Source of the DNA: Methylovulum sp.
Lineage (GTDB): Bacteria; Pseudomonadota; Gammaproteobacteria; Methylococcales; Methylomonadaceae
Length of the DNA: 13,580 nucleotides
NCBI GenBank assembly: GCA_004299465.1
Contig: SCST01000048.1
Location: forward strand, 1-13,580
Direction: 5' to 3'
The first letter of the stretch is position 1, and every line of letters begins with the position of its first letter. The notes beneath the pieces are model-generated. The model was not told the origin of the DNA and did not search any database. It saw only the letters and a program-made list of their open reading frames with translations. The position numbers were made by a program, and so were the translations under genes. This document shows, in pieces, positions 1 through 7,348 of the stretch.

Positions 1-501
1 AGGATAATGCCTGACCAGTTGGGTGTGAATATCGACACCCGGAAAATAAGGCCTGACGACGGCAAATTTCGCCAACTCTTCATCGTTCATGTTTAACAGC
101 AGCGGCGTACTGGTAAAACGCTTCTGGCGCTTGCGCTGCTTTTGGTACATTTCGATTTTTTCGTCGGGAATCGACAGCAGTTTCTGCAGTTTCAGCACCG
201 TCTCATCGACATTGCCGATTTGCTCGGGAATCAGTTCCAGGCTGTAGGACGGTGTGTTTTCAGCCAGGATCTTGCCTTGCCGGTCATAAATGATACCTCG
301 GGTAGGCACTAGCGGCACGATTTTCACGCTGTTGCTTTTAGCCATCGATGCATAATGCTCGTGGCCGACTATCTGTAAATAAACCAGCCGGACAATCAGC
401 GCTGATGACAGCAGGATGATCACGATGAATGAGGCGACAATACGATTAAGAAATAAACGGTTCTCTACCGTATTGTCTTTTACAGAATAAATGCGGGACA
501 T
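1..501 (-). CDS. mrdA: Penicillin-binding protein 2 (peptidoglycan D,D-transpeptidase), N-terminal part, cut by window edge
   Basis: PBP2 is the elongation-specific transpeptidase that cross-links new peptidoglycan in the periplasm with RodA and the MreBCD scaffold. The first 167 codons are present, starting at an ATG (complement 499-501). The protein opens with a short cytoplasmic tail (MSRIYSVKDN), then one membrane anchor at about residues 19-42, then the start of the PBP dimerisation domain with the typical TRGIIYDR motif (residues 67-74) and YSLELIPEQI. The frame is open to base 1, so the catalytic domain (SxxK, SxN, KTG) lies outside the window and cannot be checked. It starts 8 bp after the mreD stop, which fits co-transcription as the last visible gene of mreBCD-mrdA. 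Identification is firm from the N-terminal motifs plus the order of genes. Confidence 0.93.
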   Translation of the reverse strand, partial: MSRIYSVKDNTVENRLFLNRIVASFIVIILLSSALIVRLVYLQIVGHEHYASMAKSNSVKIVPLVPTRGIIYDRQGKILAENTPSYSLELIPEQIGNVDETVLKLQKLLSIPDEKIEMYQKQRKRQKRFTSTPLLLNMNDEELAKFAVVRPYFPGVDIHTQLVRHYP

Positions 502-509
502 GTCGCGGC

Positions 510-1007
510 TTACTCTTTAATGCGTCGTGATAACCGCCGGGATAAACGGACAAAGCGCATAACGGTAAACACCAAAGGCCAAAGCATCGTACCGGTAAAA
601 ACCGGCAGCCAGAAAGTACCGTGAAGCTGCGCGGGATGCTGCAAGTTTTTTATTAAAAACAGCAATAACTGGGATAGCAACAGGCAGAAAAAAATAAACA
701 GGGCCTGCTGCAATAATGGAAACTGGCGCAGGCGCTTGTGCAATTTAAGGCACATATAGATGACCAACGAATAAGCCAGCGCATACTGGCCAAACAGCCT
801 GCCCGTCAATACATCGGTGAGCAAACCAAATGTCCACGCATGAAAAATGCCGACGCGTTCGGGTACGGCCAGCGACCAGTAGATCAGCGCCAGCAGCACC
901 CAATCAGGATTAAATAGCGCTACTGCGGGCGGTAGCGGCGCAATTCTCAAGCACATCGCGAGGATCAGGCTCAAAATAATTTTGCCGAAGCCGTAATAGT
1001 TATTCAT
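510..1007 (-). CDS. mreD: Rod shape-determining protein MreD
   Basis: Small inner-membrane protein of the elongasome that links MreC, MreB and the PBP2/RodA synthase. It is 165 aa, close to the usual size for the family (about 160-170). The sequence is highly hydrophobic with about five membrane segments, starting with IILSLILAMCLRIAPLPP and continuing through the FNPDWVLLALIYWSLAVPE stretch typical of MreD, the GRLFGQYALAYSLVIYM segment, and two later segments; it ends in a basic tail (RLSRRLSRRIKE). The ATG at complement 1005-1007 overlaps the end of mreC by 8 bp, which implies translational coupling. mrdA follows 8 bp after the stop. Nothing is unusual in the protein itself. Confidence 0.93.
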   Translation of the reverse strand: MNNYYGFGKIILSLILAMCLRIAPLPPAVALFNPDWVLLALIYWSLAVPERVGIFHAWTFGLLTDVLTGRLFGQYALAYSLVIYMCLKLHKRLRQFPLLQQALFIFFCLLLSQLLLFLIKNLQHPAQLHGTFWLPVFTGTMLWPLVFTVMRFVRLSRRLSRRIKE

Positions 1008-1887
1008 GTGGAGACGCCTTTTCTGCAGGTTCGGTTGCCGGCGGTTTTGTGATCAGCGGAACCGGCGTTGTATTACTCCATACGATCATCAACTCCCTGT
1101 TACGGTCCAGCCTGGCTTTAGGCGTGGCGGTAATATTGGCGAATGGTTTATTCAGCTGCGACGTGAACTCATCGACGACAGCGACCGGATAGCCTTGCGG
1201 GAAGGTACCGCCTAAGCCCGATGTTATCAGCAGGTCGCCGGGACGAATATCGGCATTGCTGGGTAAAAACGGCAACACCAACCGGTTGATCTGGCCGCTG
1301 CCGACCGCAATCGTCAATAAACCGTTACGGTTAACCTGCACGGGAATCGCATGATTGGGATCGGTAATCAGCATGATTTCAGAGCTTAGCGGCAATGCCC
1401 GGAACACCTGGCCAACTACGCCGTTGGCGTCGAGCACGGGCTGCTGCGGATGCACGCCGAAACGGGTGCCTTTATTGACGACGACGATATGTTCGTAAGG
1501 CGCCATATTGACCGACAACAGTTCCGCTATCAATACCTGCTCACCGAGCTTAAAGGAATTCTCCAGTAACGCGCGTAAACGGATATTTTCCTTTTCCAGC
1601 GCTTCGAATTTAAGCAACTGGGTTTGATGAATGAGTTGTTCCTCGCGCAACCGCTCATTGTCTTTTTTTAACGCAGTATATGAGCTGATTGAATCGCTGG
1701 CCTGCTCAACGATGACGGCAGGCAAGTCGACCAGGTATTTTAGCGGATCGATAAAAAACGATAATGTGGCACGAAGGAAGTCCAGTTGCTGGCTTCTATG
1801 TTCGGCGACCAGTAATGCAATCGAAGCAATGACAGCAACGAGCAGGCGGGTGTTAATGGATGGGCCGGTGGCAAATAAAAGTTTTAT
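1000..1887 (-). CDS. mreC: Rod shape-determining protein MreC, apparently initiated at ATA
   Basis: MreC is a single-pass membrane protein that forms the periplasmic scaffold of the elongasome and activates PBP2. With the start proposed here it is 295 aa, a normal length. The frame reads KLLFATGPSINTRLLVAV and a membrane segment (about residues 12-31), then a coiled coil (about 60-105, ALKKDNERLREEQ and FEALEKENIRLRALL), then the paired beta-barrel domain ending near residue 270. The codon where ATG is expected is ATA (complement 1885-1887). The frame has no ATG, GTG or TTG between the stop at 1945-1947 and the TTG at 1723-1725, and that TTG would remove the membrane anchor. A good Shine-Dalgarno (GAGGAA) lies about 7 nt before the ATA. 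ATA is therefore either a rare genuine start or a mutation or base-call error of ATG. mreD overlaps the 3' end. Confidence 0.85.
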   Translation of the reverse strand: MKLLFATGPSINTRLLVAVIASIALLVAEHRSQQLDFLRATLSFFIDPLKYLVDLPAVIVEQASDSISSYTALKKDNERLREEQLIHQTQLLKFEALEKENIRLRALLENSFKLGEQVLIAELLSVNMAPYEHIVVVNKGTRFGVHPQQPVLDANGVVGQVFRALPLSSEIMLITDPNHAIPVQVNRNGLLTIAVGSGQINRLVLPFLPSNADIRPGDLLITSGLGGTFPQGYPVAVVDEFTSQLNKPFANITATPKARLDRNRELMIVWSNTTPVPLITKPPATEPAEKASPHE

Positions 1888-1951
1888 AGCAGGATTCCTC
1901 GTTTCGTGTTCCCTGCATGGACAAACTACTCGATGCGGGAGATATTAATTG

Positions 1952-2017
1952 TTTCATAAGTGCTTGCACTAGAAATGGCCAGTCTTCGTTAAATGAGTTC
2001 GGCAAGCACTTATGAAA
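1952..2017. repeat. Perfect 16-bp inverted repeat (palindrome A) in the mreB-mreC gap
   Basis: The left arm TTTCATAAGTGCTTGC (1952-1967) is exactly complementary to the right arm at 2002-2017, with a 34-nt spacer. Its arms match palindrome B (2048-2100) at 12 of 16 positions, and every difference is matched by a change in the opposite arm. There is no T-tract after it on the mre-sense strand, so it is not an obvious terminator. It may be part of a small mobile element (MITE/REP-like), or a stem in the mre transcript. Confidence 0.85.
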
Positions 2018-2047
2018 TACACATAACTTATTGAATGGATATTACAA

Positions 2048-2100
2048 TCCCAAAAGTTCTTGCACAGTATATTCAGAGTACTACGCAAGAACTTTTGGGA
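2048..2100. repeat. Perfect 16-bp inverted repeat (palindrome B), related to palindrome A
   Basis: The left arm TCCCAAAAGTTCTTGC (2048-2063) pairs perfectly with 2085-2100 across a 21-nt spacer. It shares AAGT-x-CTTGC with palindrome A. The A+B block (about 1950-2102) is bordered on both sides by ATTAAT (1944-1949 and 2103-2108), each 2 bp outside the outer arms. That would suit a target-site duplication of a roughly 150-bp non-autonomous element, but the flanking motif is AT-rich and could be chance. Confidence 0.85.
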
Positions 2101-2113
2101 AAATTAATAGTGT

Positions 2114-2304
2114 GCAGGAACAGTGTTATCTACTCCTGCCAGATTGTGGATACTGGCGATAGGCATAACGCCATGGATGGCGTGTAGTAGGGTAATGCCA
2201 CACAAGGGTGGTCACACCCGGAGGCAATCTATCTGCAATGCAGCGTCGAATTAAAAACGAATGTCCAAGAACGCCTCCCTATCGTGAGACGGTAGCCTTC
2301 TGCA
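2114..2304 (+). ncRNA. Candidate structured RNA, possibly HEARO/omega-RNA-like, antisense to the mre operon
   Basis: This stretch folds densely when read on the plus strand. Stems: GCAGGA/TCCTGC (2114-2119 with 2134-2139); GGCAT/ATGCC (2162-2166 with 2195-2199) enclosing ACGCCAT/ATGGCGT (2168-2174 with 2177-2183); GGGTG/CACCC (2206-2210 with 2215-2219, loop GTCA); GGAGGC/GCCTCC (2220-2225 with 2273-2278) enclosing CTGCA/TGCAG (2233-2243); and CTATCG/CGGTAG (2279-2284 with 2290-2295). The last stem contains a T-G pair that is a wobble on the plus strand but an A-C mismatch on the minus strand, which favours a plus-strand RNA. The AGGGTGGTCA hairpin and the CGAATGTCC segment remind me of HEARO (IscB-associated omega) RNAs, but this is from memory and not verified. 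No IscB gene is present. The 3' end abuts the mreB stop codon. Confidence 0.42.
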
Positions 2305-3348
2305 TCACTCCAGTGAAAACGTCGATAGGCCTTTTTTATCGAGCATCTCCAGGACCATGCCGCCGCCTCTCGCAACACAGGTCAACGGATCATCGGCGAT
2401 AAACACCGGCAGGCCGGTTTCTTCAGCCAGCAAACGATCAATATCTTTTAATAACGCGCCGCCGCCGGTCAAATAAATGCCGCGGTTAGCGACATCGGCG
2501 CCGAGTTCGGGAGGAGTTTGCTCGAGCGCAACCTTGACTGCGCCGACTATGCCGGATAACGGCTCCTGCAAGGCTTCGAGAATTTCATTGCTGTTTAATG
2601 CAAAACTGCGCGGCACGCCTTCCGCGAGGTTACGGCCTTTAACCTCTATTTCCCTGACCTCGCTGCCCGGATAAGCAGTGCCGATTTCCAGCTTTATTCT
2701 CTCGGCCGTCGCTTCGCCGATCAAGGTGCCGTAATTCCGGCGGACATAGTTGATAATCGCTTCGTCAAAACGGTCGCCGCCGATGCGCACCGAGTTTGAG
2801 TAAACAATGCCGTTTATTGAAATAACAGCCACTTCGGAAGTACCGCCGCCAATATCCAGGACCATCGATCCGCAGGCTTCATCGACAGGTAAACCTGCGC
2901 CGATAGCGGCCGACATCGGCTCTTCAATCAAATAGACTTCACGGGCGCCGGCCATCGCGGCCGATTCCCGGATAGCGCGGCGTTCGACTTGCGTGGAACC
3001 GCAAGGAACGCAGATCAAGATGCGCGGACTCGGCCGCAGCAATTTGCTTTTATGGACTTTTTCTATAAAAAACCGCAACATGCGCTCGGTAATTGCAAAA
3101 TCGGCGATGACGCCGTCTTTTAGCGGACGTATCGCCGTGATATTGCCTGGCGTGCGCCCCAGCATGCGTTTTGCATCGGCCCCGACAGCCGCAATGGTTT
3201 TATTGCCGCGAACTTTATCCTCTTTGATAGCCACTACTGACGGTTCATTCAGCACGATTCCCTGTCCCGGAATATATATCAGTGTATTAGCGGTTCCTAA
3301 GTCAATCGATAGATCATTAGAGAAAAGCCCGCGAATTCGTTTGAACAT
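2305..3348 (-). CDS. mreB: Rod shape-determining protein MreB (bacterial actin)
   Basis: MreB is the actin-like ATPase that polymerises under the inner membrane and orients the cell-wall elongation machinery. It is 347 aa, the standard length. It starts MFKRIRGLFSNDLSIDLGTANTL, with an amphipathic N-terminus and the phosphate-1 loop (DLGTANT, residues 16-22). The second phosphate-binding loop DIGGGTSE is at 165-172, GEATAERIK at 211-219, and the adenosine-binding YLTGGGALL at 292-300. The ATG is at complement 3346-3348, with AGG/AAGGA-like Shine-Dalgarno sequence upstream. It is divergent from gatC across 112 bp that must hold promoters for both. The 3' neighbour mreC begins only about 417 bp downstream, an unusually large gap that contains palindromes and a possible antisense RNA. 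Confidence 0.97.
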   Translation of the reverse strand: MFKRIRGLFSNDLSIDLGTANTLIYIPGQGIVLNEPSVVAIKEDKVRGNKTIAAVGADAKRMLGRTPGNITAIRPLKDGVIADFAITERMLRFFIEKVHKSKLLRPSPRILICVPCGSTQVERRAIRESAAMAGAREVYLIEEPMSAAIGAGLPVDEACGSMVLDIGGGTSEVAVISINGIVYSNSVRIGGDRFDEAIINYVRRNYGTLIGEATAERIKLEIGTAYPGSEVREIEVKGRNLAEGVPRSFALNSNEILEALQEPLSGIVGAVKVALEQTPPELGADVANRGIYLTGGGALLKDIDRLLAEETGLPVFIADDPLTCVARGGGMVLEMLDKKGLSTFSLE

Positions 3349-3460
3349 TTTTGCCTGTTTCCTTCAAGGAATAAAAATAGTAATACTGTATCAACCAAGC
3401 GGGCATTTGAGCAAGATATAAAGTATCATATTTAAATTGGCTGTTTATATGGAGTAAAGC
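3349..3460. promoter_or_regulatory. Divergent mreB/gatC intergenic region with probable promoters
   Basis: The 112 bp separate two head-to-head genes. A plus-strand sigma70-like pair reads TTGAGC (3407-3412), 16 bp, TATTTA (3429-3434), placed 27 bp before the gatC start. On the minus strand the best I can find is TTGCTC, an 18-bp spacer and TACAGT, which is weak. The region is AT-rich. The existence of promoters here is forced by the divergent layout; the exact boxes are guesses. Confidence 0.45.
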
Positions 3461-3748
3461 GTGTTGCTAACAACAGAAGATGTAAAAAAAATTGCCTATC
3501 TGGCACGATTAGGCATTGAAAACCAAGATCTCGATGCGTACACAAAAGACTTGTCGAATATGCTCGATTTAATGACACGGATGAATGAACTGGACACGGA
3601 AGGCGTCCAGGCGATGGCCCATCCCTTGGACCAAGTGCAGCGGCTAAGATCCGACCTCATCACCGAAACTGAGCAGCGCGAACATTTCCAGGCTATCGCG
3701 CCGCAAGTCGAAGACGGCTTGTATCTGGTGCCGAAAGTAATTGAGTGA
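3461..3748 (+). CDS. gatC: Aspartyl/glutamyl-tRNA(Asn/Gln) amidotransferase subunit C
   Basis: GatC is the small subunit that wraps around the GatA-GatB interface and stabilises the amidotransferase. It is 95 aa, the usual size. The helical N-terminus LTTEDVKKIAYLARLGI and the later AMAHPLDQVQRLRSDLITE and EDGLYLVPKVIE are family hallmarks. The start is GTG at 3461 with GGAG at 3451-3454, 6 nt upstream; TTG at 3464 is the alternative. The stop overlaps the Shine-Dalgarno region of gatA. It is the first gene of the gatC-gatA-uma2-gatB run. Confidence 0.95.
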   Translation: MLLTTEDVKKIAYLARLGIENQDLDAYTKDLSNMLDLMTRMNELDTEGVQAMAHPLDQVQRLRSDLITETEQREHFQAIAPQVEDGLYLVPKVIE

Positions 3749-3759
3749 GGAAAATGCCC

Positions 3760-5229
3760 ATGTACAACAAAACCATTAAAGAACTGGCGCAGGGCTTACG
3801 CTCCGGCGAATATTCCAGCGTCGAACTAACCCGCCATTTCCTGGCGCGCATCAAGCAATACCAACATTTGAACGCCTATATCACGGTCACCGAAGAGAGG
3901 GCGGTACGAGCCGCCGAAGCCGCCGATGCCCGTATCGCGGACGGCGATGCAACACTTTTAACAGGCATACCGATCGCGCAAAAAGACATCTTTTGCACGC
4001 TGGGTGTCAAGACCAGTTGCGGTTCAAAAATGCTGGATAATTTTATTGCACCGTATAACGCCACGGTCGTCGAAAAGCTCGACCAGGCCGGCGCGGTCAT
4101 GCTCGGCAAGCTCAATATGGACGAGTTTGCAATGGGTTCGTCCAATGAAAACAGTTATTACGGCGCCGTCAAAAACCCGTGGAATACCGATGCCGTTCCC
4201 GGCGGCTCATCAGGCGGATCGGCGGTCGCGGTTGCGGCCGGTCTCGCCGTCTGCGCCACCGGTACGGATACCGGCGGCTCGATCCGCCAACCGGCGGCTT
4301 TTTGCGGCATCACCGGCCTAAAACCGACGTATGGACGGGTATCCCGCTACGGCATGATCGCCTATGCATCGAGCCTGGACCAAGGCGGCCCGATGGCCCG
4401 TAGTGCCGAAGACGCCGCCGTACTGTTGCAAGTTATGGCCGGGTTTGATGACAAAGACTCAACCAGCGTCGAATATCCCGTACCCGATTATTCAGCCGAG
4501 CTTAACAAGCCGCTGGCGGGCCTGAAAATTGGCCTGCCTACGGAATTTTTCGGCGACGGCTTGAGCGCTAATATTGCCGCCGACCTCGATAACGCGAGGA
4601 ACGAATACCGGCGCTTGGGAGCGGAAATCATCGAACTTTCGATGCCTACGCTGAAACTGGCTATCCCCGCCTATTATGTCATCGCCTCAGCCGAATGCTC
4701 ATCCAACCTGTCGCGCTTCGACGGCGTGCGCTACGGCTATCGCTGCGCAAATCCGGCGGACTTGACGGATTTGTACATACGCTCGCGCGGCGAAGCTTTC
4801 GGCAAGGAAGTCAAACGACGCATACTGATGGGCACGTATGCATTGTCGGCAGGCTATTACGATGCGTATTACCTGAAGGCGCAAAAAATCCGCAGGCTGA
4901 TCAGCGATGATTTTAAAAGCGCGTTATCGAAAGTTGATGTCATCATGAGCCCGGTCACGCCGACTAACGCCTTCGGTATCGGCGAAAAAACGGCGGACCC
5001 CATCCAAATGTACCTGGAAGACTTGTATACCATTGCGATCAACCTCGCAGGCCTGCCCGCGATGTCGATCCCCGCCGGCTTCAGCGCGGATAAAAACGGG
5101 TCGCCGGCAATGCCGGTTGGCTTACAAATCATCGGCAATTATTTTGCCGAAGCCAGGCTATTGAATATCGCCCATCAATACCAGCAAATAACCGATTGGC
5201 ATACGCGGATTCCTGACGGATTTGAGTAA
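3760..5229 (+). CDS. gatA: Aspartyl/glutamyl-tRNA(Asn/Gln) amidotransferase subunit A (amidase)
   Basis: GatA hydrolyses glutamine and delivers ammonia through a tunnel to GatB, where mischarged Glu-tRNA(Gln) or Asp-tRNA(Asn) is amidated. The protein is 489 aa from ATG 3760 (MYNKTIKELAQGL). Upstream in-frame starts at 3745 (GTG, overlapping the gatC stop) and 3754 (ATG) sit too close to the GAGG at 3747-3750, which is 9 nt from 3760. The amidase signature is intact: K75 in PIAQKD, S150 in GGSSGGS (148-154) and S174 in DTGGSIRQPA, corresponding to the Lys/cis-Ser/Ser triad of the family. The fold continues through GLKPTYGRVSRYG and MSPVTPTNAFGIGE to a normal C-terminus. The next gene starts 5 bp after the stop. 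Confidence 0.97.
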   Translation: MYNKTIKELAQGLRSGEYSSVELTRHFLARIKQYQHLNAYITVTEERAVRAAEAADARIADGDATLLTGIPIAQKDIFCTLGVKTSCGSKMLDNFIAPYNATVVEKLDQAGAVMLGKLNMDEFAMGSSNENSYYGAVKNPWNTDAVPGGSSGGSAVAVAAGLAVCATGTDTGGSIRQPAAFCGITGLKPTYGRVSRYGMIAYASSLDQGGPMARSAEDAAVLLQVMAGFDDKDSTSVEYPVPDYSAELNKPLAGLKIGLPTEFFGDGLSANIAADLDNARNEYRRLGAEIIELSMPTLKLAIPAYYVIASAECSSNLSRFDGVRYGYRCANPADLTDLYIRSRGEAFGKEVKRRILMGTYALSAGYYDAYYLKAQKIRRLISDDFKSALSKVDVIMSPVTPTNAFGIGEKTADPIQMYLEDLYTIAINLAGLPAMSIPAGFSADKNGSPAMPVGLQIIGNYFAEARLLNIAHQYQQITDWHTRIPDGFE

Positions 5230-5234
5230 CGATC

Positions 5235-5840
5235 ATGGCTACCATTACGCAGCTTTCTCAATTGGACTTAAACGCGACCTACAGTTACGCCGATTATTTG
5301 ACCTGGCAACTGGAAGAGACCGTTGAACTGATACGCGGCAAAATCATGCTGATGTCGCCTGCGCCGAATGTCAGGCACCAGGTTATTTCGCGCAATCTAT
5401 TGCTGGCAATCGGTAATTATCTTCATAAAAAATCTTGCCAGGTCTTTAATGCGCCGTTCGATGTCAGCCTCTATGACCGGCGAAAATCAATACTGGCGGA
5501 CAGGGAGATTTACAGCGTCGTCCAGCCCGATTTATGCGTCATTTGCGACCGCGAAAAACTGACTACTCTCGGTTGCAGCGGCGCACCGGACTGGATTATA
5601 GAAATCCTGTCCCCCGGCAATACCAAAAAAGAGATGCGCCTGAAATATGCGCTATACCAGGAAAACGGCGTAACCGAATATTGGCTGGTATACCCATACG
5701 AACAGGCGGTTTATCAATTTGTATTAAACCCTGATAGCAATTTATATCAATTAGCCGCGATGTACGCCGGCGACGACATCGCGAAACCTTATCTTTTTCC
5801 TGAATTGCACATTGATTTAGCTGACGTTTTTGCCGAGTAA
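5235..5840 (+). CDS. Uma2 family (DUF820) endonuclease-like protein
   Basis: 201 aa, the usual size for the Uma2/DUF820 family, a PD-(D/E)xK-fold restriction-nuclease-like group whose cellular role is largely unknown. It shows the family layout: an N-terminal YSYADYLTWQ region, E31 in VELIRGKIMLMSP, PSPxHxxV-like APNVRHQVISRNL, then QPDLCVI (D99), APDWIIEILSPGN (E123), MRLKYALY (K137) and GVTEYWLVYPYE. D99, E123 and a lysine near 137 are the likely catalytic set, by analogy with PD-(D/E)xK enzymes. The ATG lies 5 bp after the gatA stop with only a weak Shine-Dalgarno (GAG at 5224-5226). gatB starts 21 bp after its stop, so it appears to be co-transcribed within gatCAB. Its codon use and base composition look like the neighbours by eye. 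A role in tRNA amidation is not implied. Confidence 0.88.
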   Translation: MATITQLSQLDLNATYSYADYLTWQLEETVELIRGKIMLMSPAPNVRHQVISRNLLLAIGNYLHKKSCQVFNAPFDVSLYDRRKSILADREIYSVVQPDLCVICDREKLTTLGCSGAPDWIIEILSPGNTKKEMRLKYALYQENGVTEYWLVYPYEQAVYQFVLNPDSNLYQLAAMYAGDDIAKPYLFPELHIDLADVFAE

Positions 5841-5861
5841 CCCACTATCTTAAAGAAAATT

Positions 5862-7325
5862 ATGACGACATCATCATACCCCCAGGGGCATAAATGGGAA
5901 GCCGTAATCGGCCTCGAAATCCATACCCAACTCGCGACAAAATCAAAAATATTCTCCGGCGCATCGACCGCTTACGGTGCGGAGCCTAACACACAGGCTT
6001 GTGCGGTCGACCTGGGTTTACCGGGCGTATTGCCGGTGTTGAACGAAGACGCCGTACATAAAGCGGTCATGTTCGGCATGGCTATCGAAGCCGAGATAGC
6101 GCACCATAGCGTCTTCGCCAGAAAAAATTATTTTTATCCCGACCTGCCTAAAGGTTATCAAATCAGCCAGATGGATTTGCCTATCGTTGGTGTCGGGCAC
6201 CTGGATATTGACGTGGACGGCGAAACCAAGCGCATCGGCATTACCCGCGCCCATCTTGAGGAAGATGCCGGCAAATCGCTGCATGAGAGTTTTCACGGCT
6301 TGAGCGGCATCGATTTAAACCGTGCCGGAACACCGCTGCTGGAAATCGTTTCCGAACCGGATATGCGTTCGGCCAAGGAAGCCGTAGCCTATATGCGCAA
6401 GCTGCATGAACTGGTGCGTTATTTGGGCATTTGCGACGGCAATATGCAGGAAGGCTCGTTCCGTTGCGACGCCAATGTTTCCGTGCGGCCTAAAGGCCAG
6501 CAAAGCTTCGGCACGCGCGCCGAAATCAAGAACATCAACTCGTTCAAATTTGTTGAAAAGGCGATTAACCATGAAATCGAGCGGCAAATCGAGTTAATAG
6601 AAAACGGCGGCAGCGTCGTCCAGGAGACCCGCCTTTACGATTCCGTAAAAGATGAAACACGCTCGATGCGCAGCAAGGAAGAAGCCAACGATTACCGGTA
6701 TTTCCCCGACCCGGATTTATTACCGGTAAAAATTGATGACGCTTTCAAGGCGCAGGTTAAAGGAGAGTTGCCGGAATTACCCGATGCCAAAAAACAGCGC
6801 TTTAAAACCGATTACCAATTGGATAATGAAAATGCCGCTATACTGACCTCGTCCCGTGCGCTGGCGGATTATTTTGAAGCCGTCGTCAAAGCCTCGGCCT
6901 GCGAAGCGAAACTCTGTGCGAACTGGGTAAGCGGTGAACTTTCCGCCGCTCTCAATAAAACGGACCTGGACATCACCGAATCGCCCGTGAATTCCGCGCA
7001 ACTGGCTGGTTTATTGGCACGTATCAGCGACAACACCATCTCCGGGAAAATTGCCAAGCAAGTCTTTGAAGCACTTTGGCAACAGCAGGGTTCAAACGCC
7101 GATGAGATTATCGAAGCGCAAGGCTTGAAACAAATCACCGATACCGGTGCTATCGAAGCGATTATCGACAAAATTATCGCCGATAATCCAGGTCAGGTTG
7201 AACAATACCGTAGCGGTAAAGATAAAGTGTTCGGTTTTTTTGTCGGGCAAGTCATGAAAGAAATGCAAGGCAAGGCCAATCCGGCTGAAGTCAATAAAAT
7301 GCTGGTGGCTAAGCTTAAGAAATAA
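5862..7325 (+). CDS. gatB: Aspartyl/glutamyl-tRNA(Asn/Gln) amidotransferase subunit B
   Basis: GatB binds the mischarged tRNA, activates its side-chain carboxylate with ATP and transfers ammonia supplied by GatA. It is 487 aa (family about 475-490). The N-terminal catalytic (cradle) domain has VIGLEIHTQL (15-24), KIFSG, NYFYPDLPKGYQISQ, ITRAHLEEDAGKS, CDANVSVRP and AEIKNINSFKF. The helical and YqeY-like tail domain, which holds tRNA, occupies roughly residues 335-487 and ends AEVNKMLVAKLKK. The start is ATG 5862, preceded by the purine-rich AAAGAAAA. It is the last gene of the run; hairpins follow within 30-90 bp of the stop. Confidence 0.97.
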   Translation: MTTSSYPQGHKWEAVIGLEIHTQLATKSKIFSGASTAYGAEPNTQACAVDLGLPGVLPVLNEDAVHKAVMFGMAIEAEIAHHSVFARKNYFYPDLPKGYQISQMDLPIVGVGHLDIDVDGETKRIGITRAHLEEDAGKSLHESFHGLSGIDLNRAGTPLLEIVSEPDMRSAKEAVAYMRKLHELVRYLGICDGNMQEGSFRCDANVSVRPKGQQSFGTRAEIKNINSFKFVEKAINHEIERQIELIENGGSVVQETRLYDSVKDETRSMRSKEEANDYRYFPDPDLLPVKIDDAFKAQVKGELPELPDAKKQRFKTDYQLDNENAAILTSSRALADYFEAVVKASACEAKLCANWVSGELSAALNKTDLDITESPVNSAQLAGLLARISDNTISGKIAKQVFEALWQQQGSNADEIIEAQGLKQITDTGAIEAIIDKIIADNPGQVEQYRSGKDKVFGFFVGQVMKEMQGKANPAEVNKMLVAKLKK

Positions 7326-7348
7326 CGTATTGTGCTTTCATTTTTCGA

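Noticed and set aside
1000..1725. mreC starting at TTG 1725 (241 aa)
   Set aside because: This start drops the membrane anchor and the conserved GPSINTRLL segment, both of which are open in the same frame upstream.
2208..2402. Plus-strand 64-aa reading frame
   Set aside because: It spans the candidate structured RNA and then the antisense of the mreB 3' end, and has no family features.
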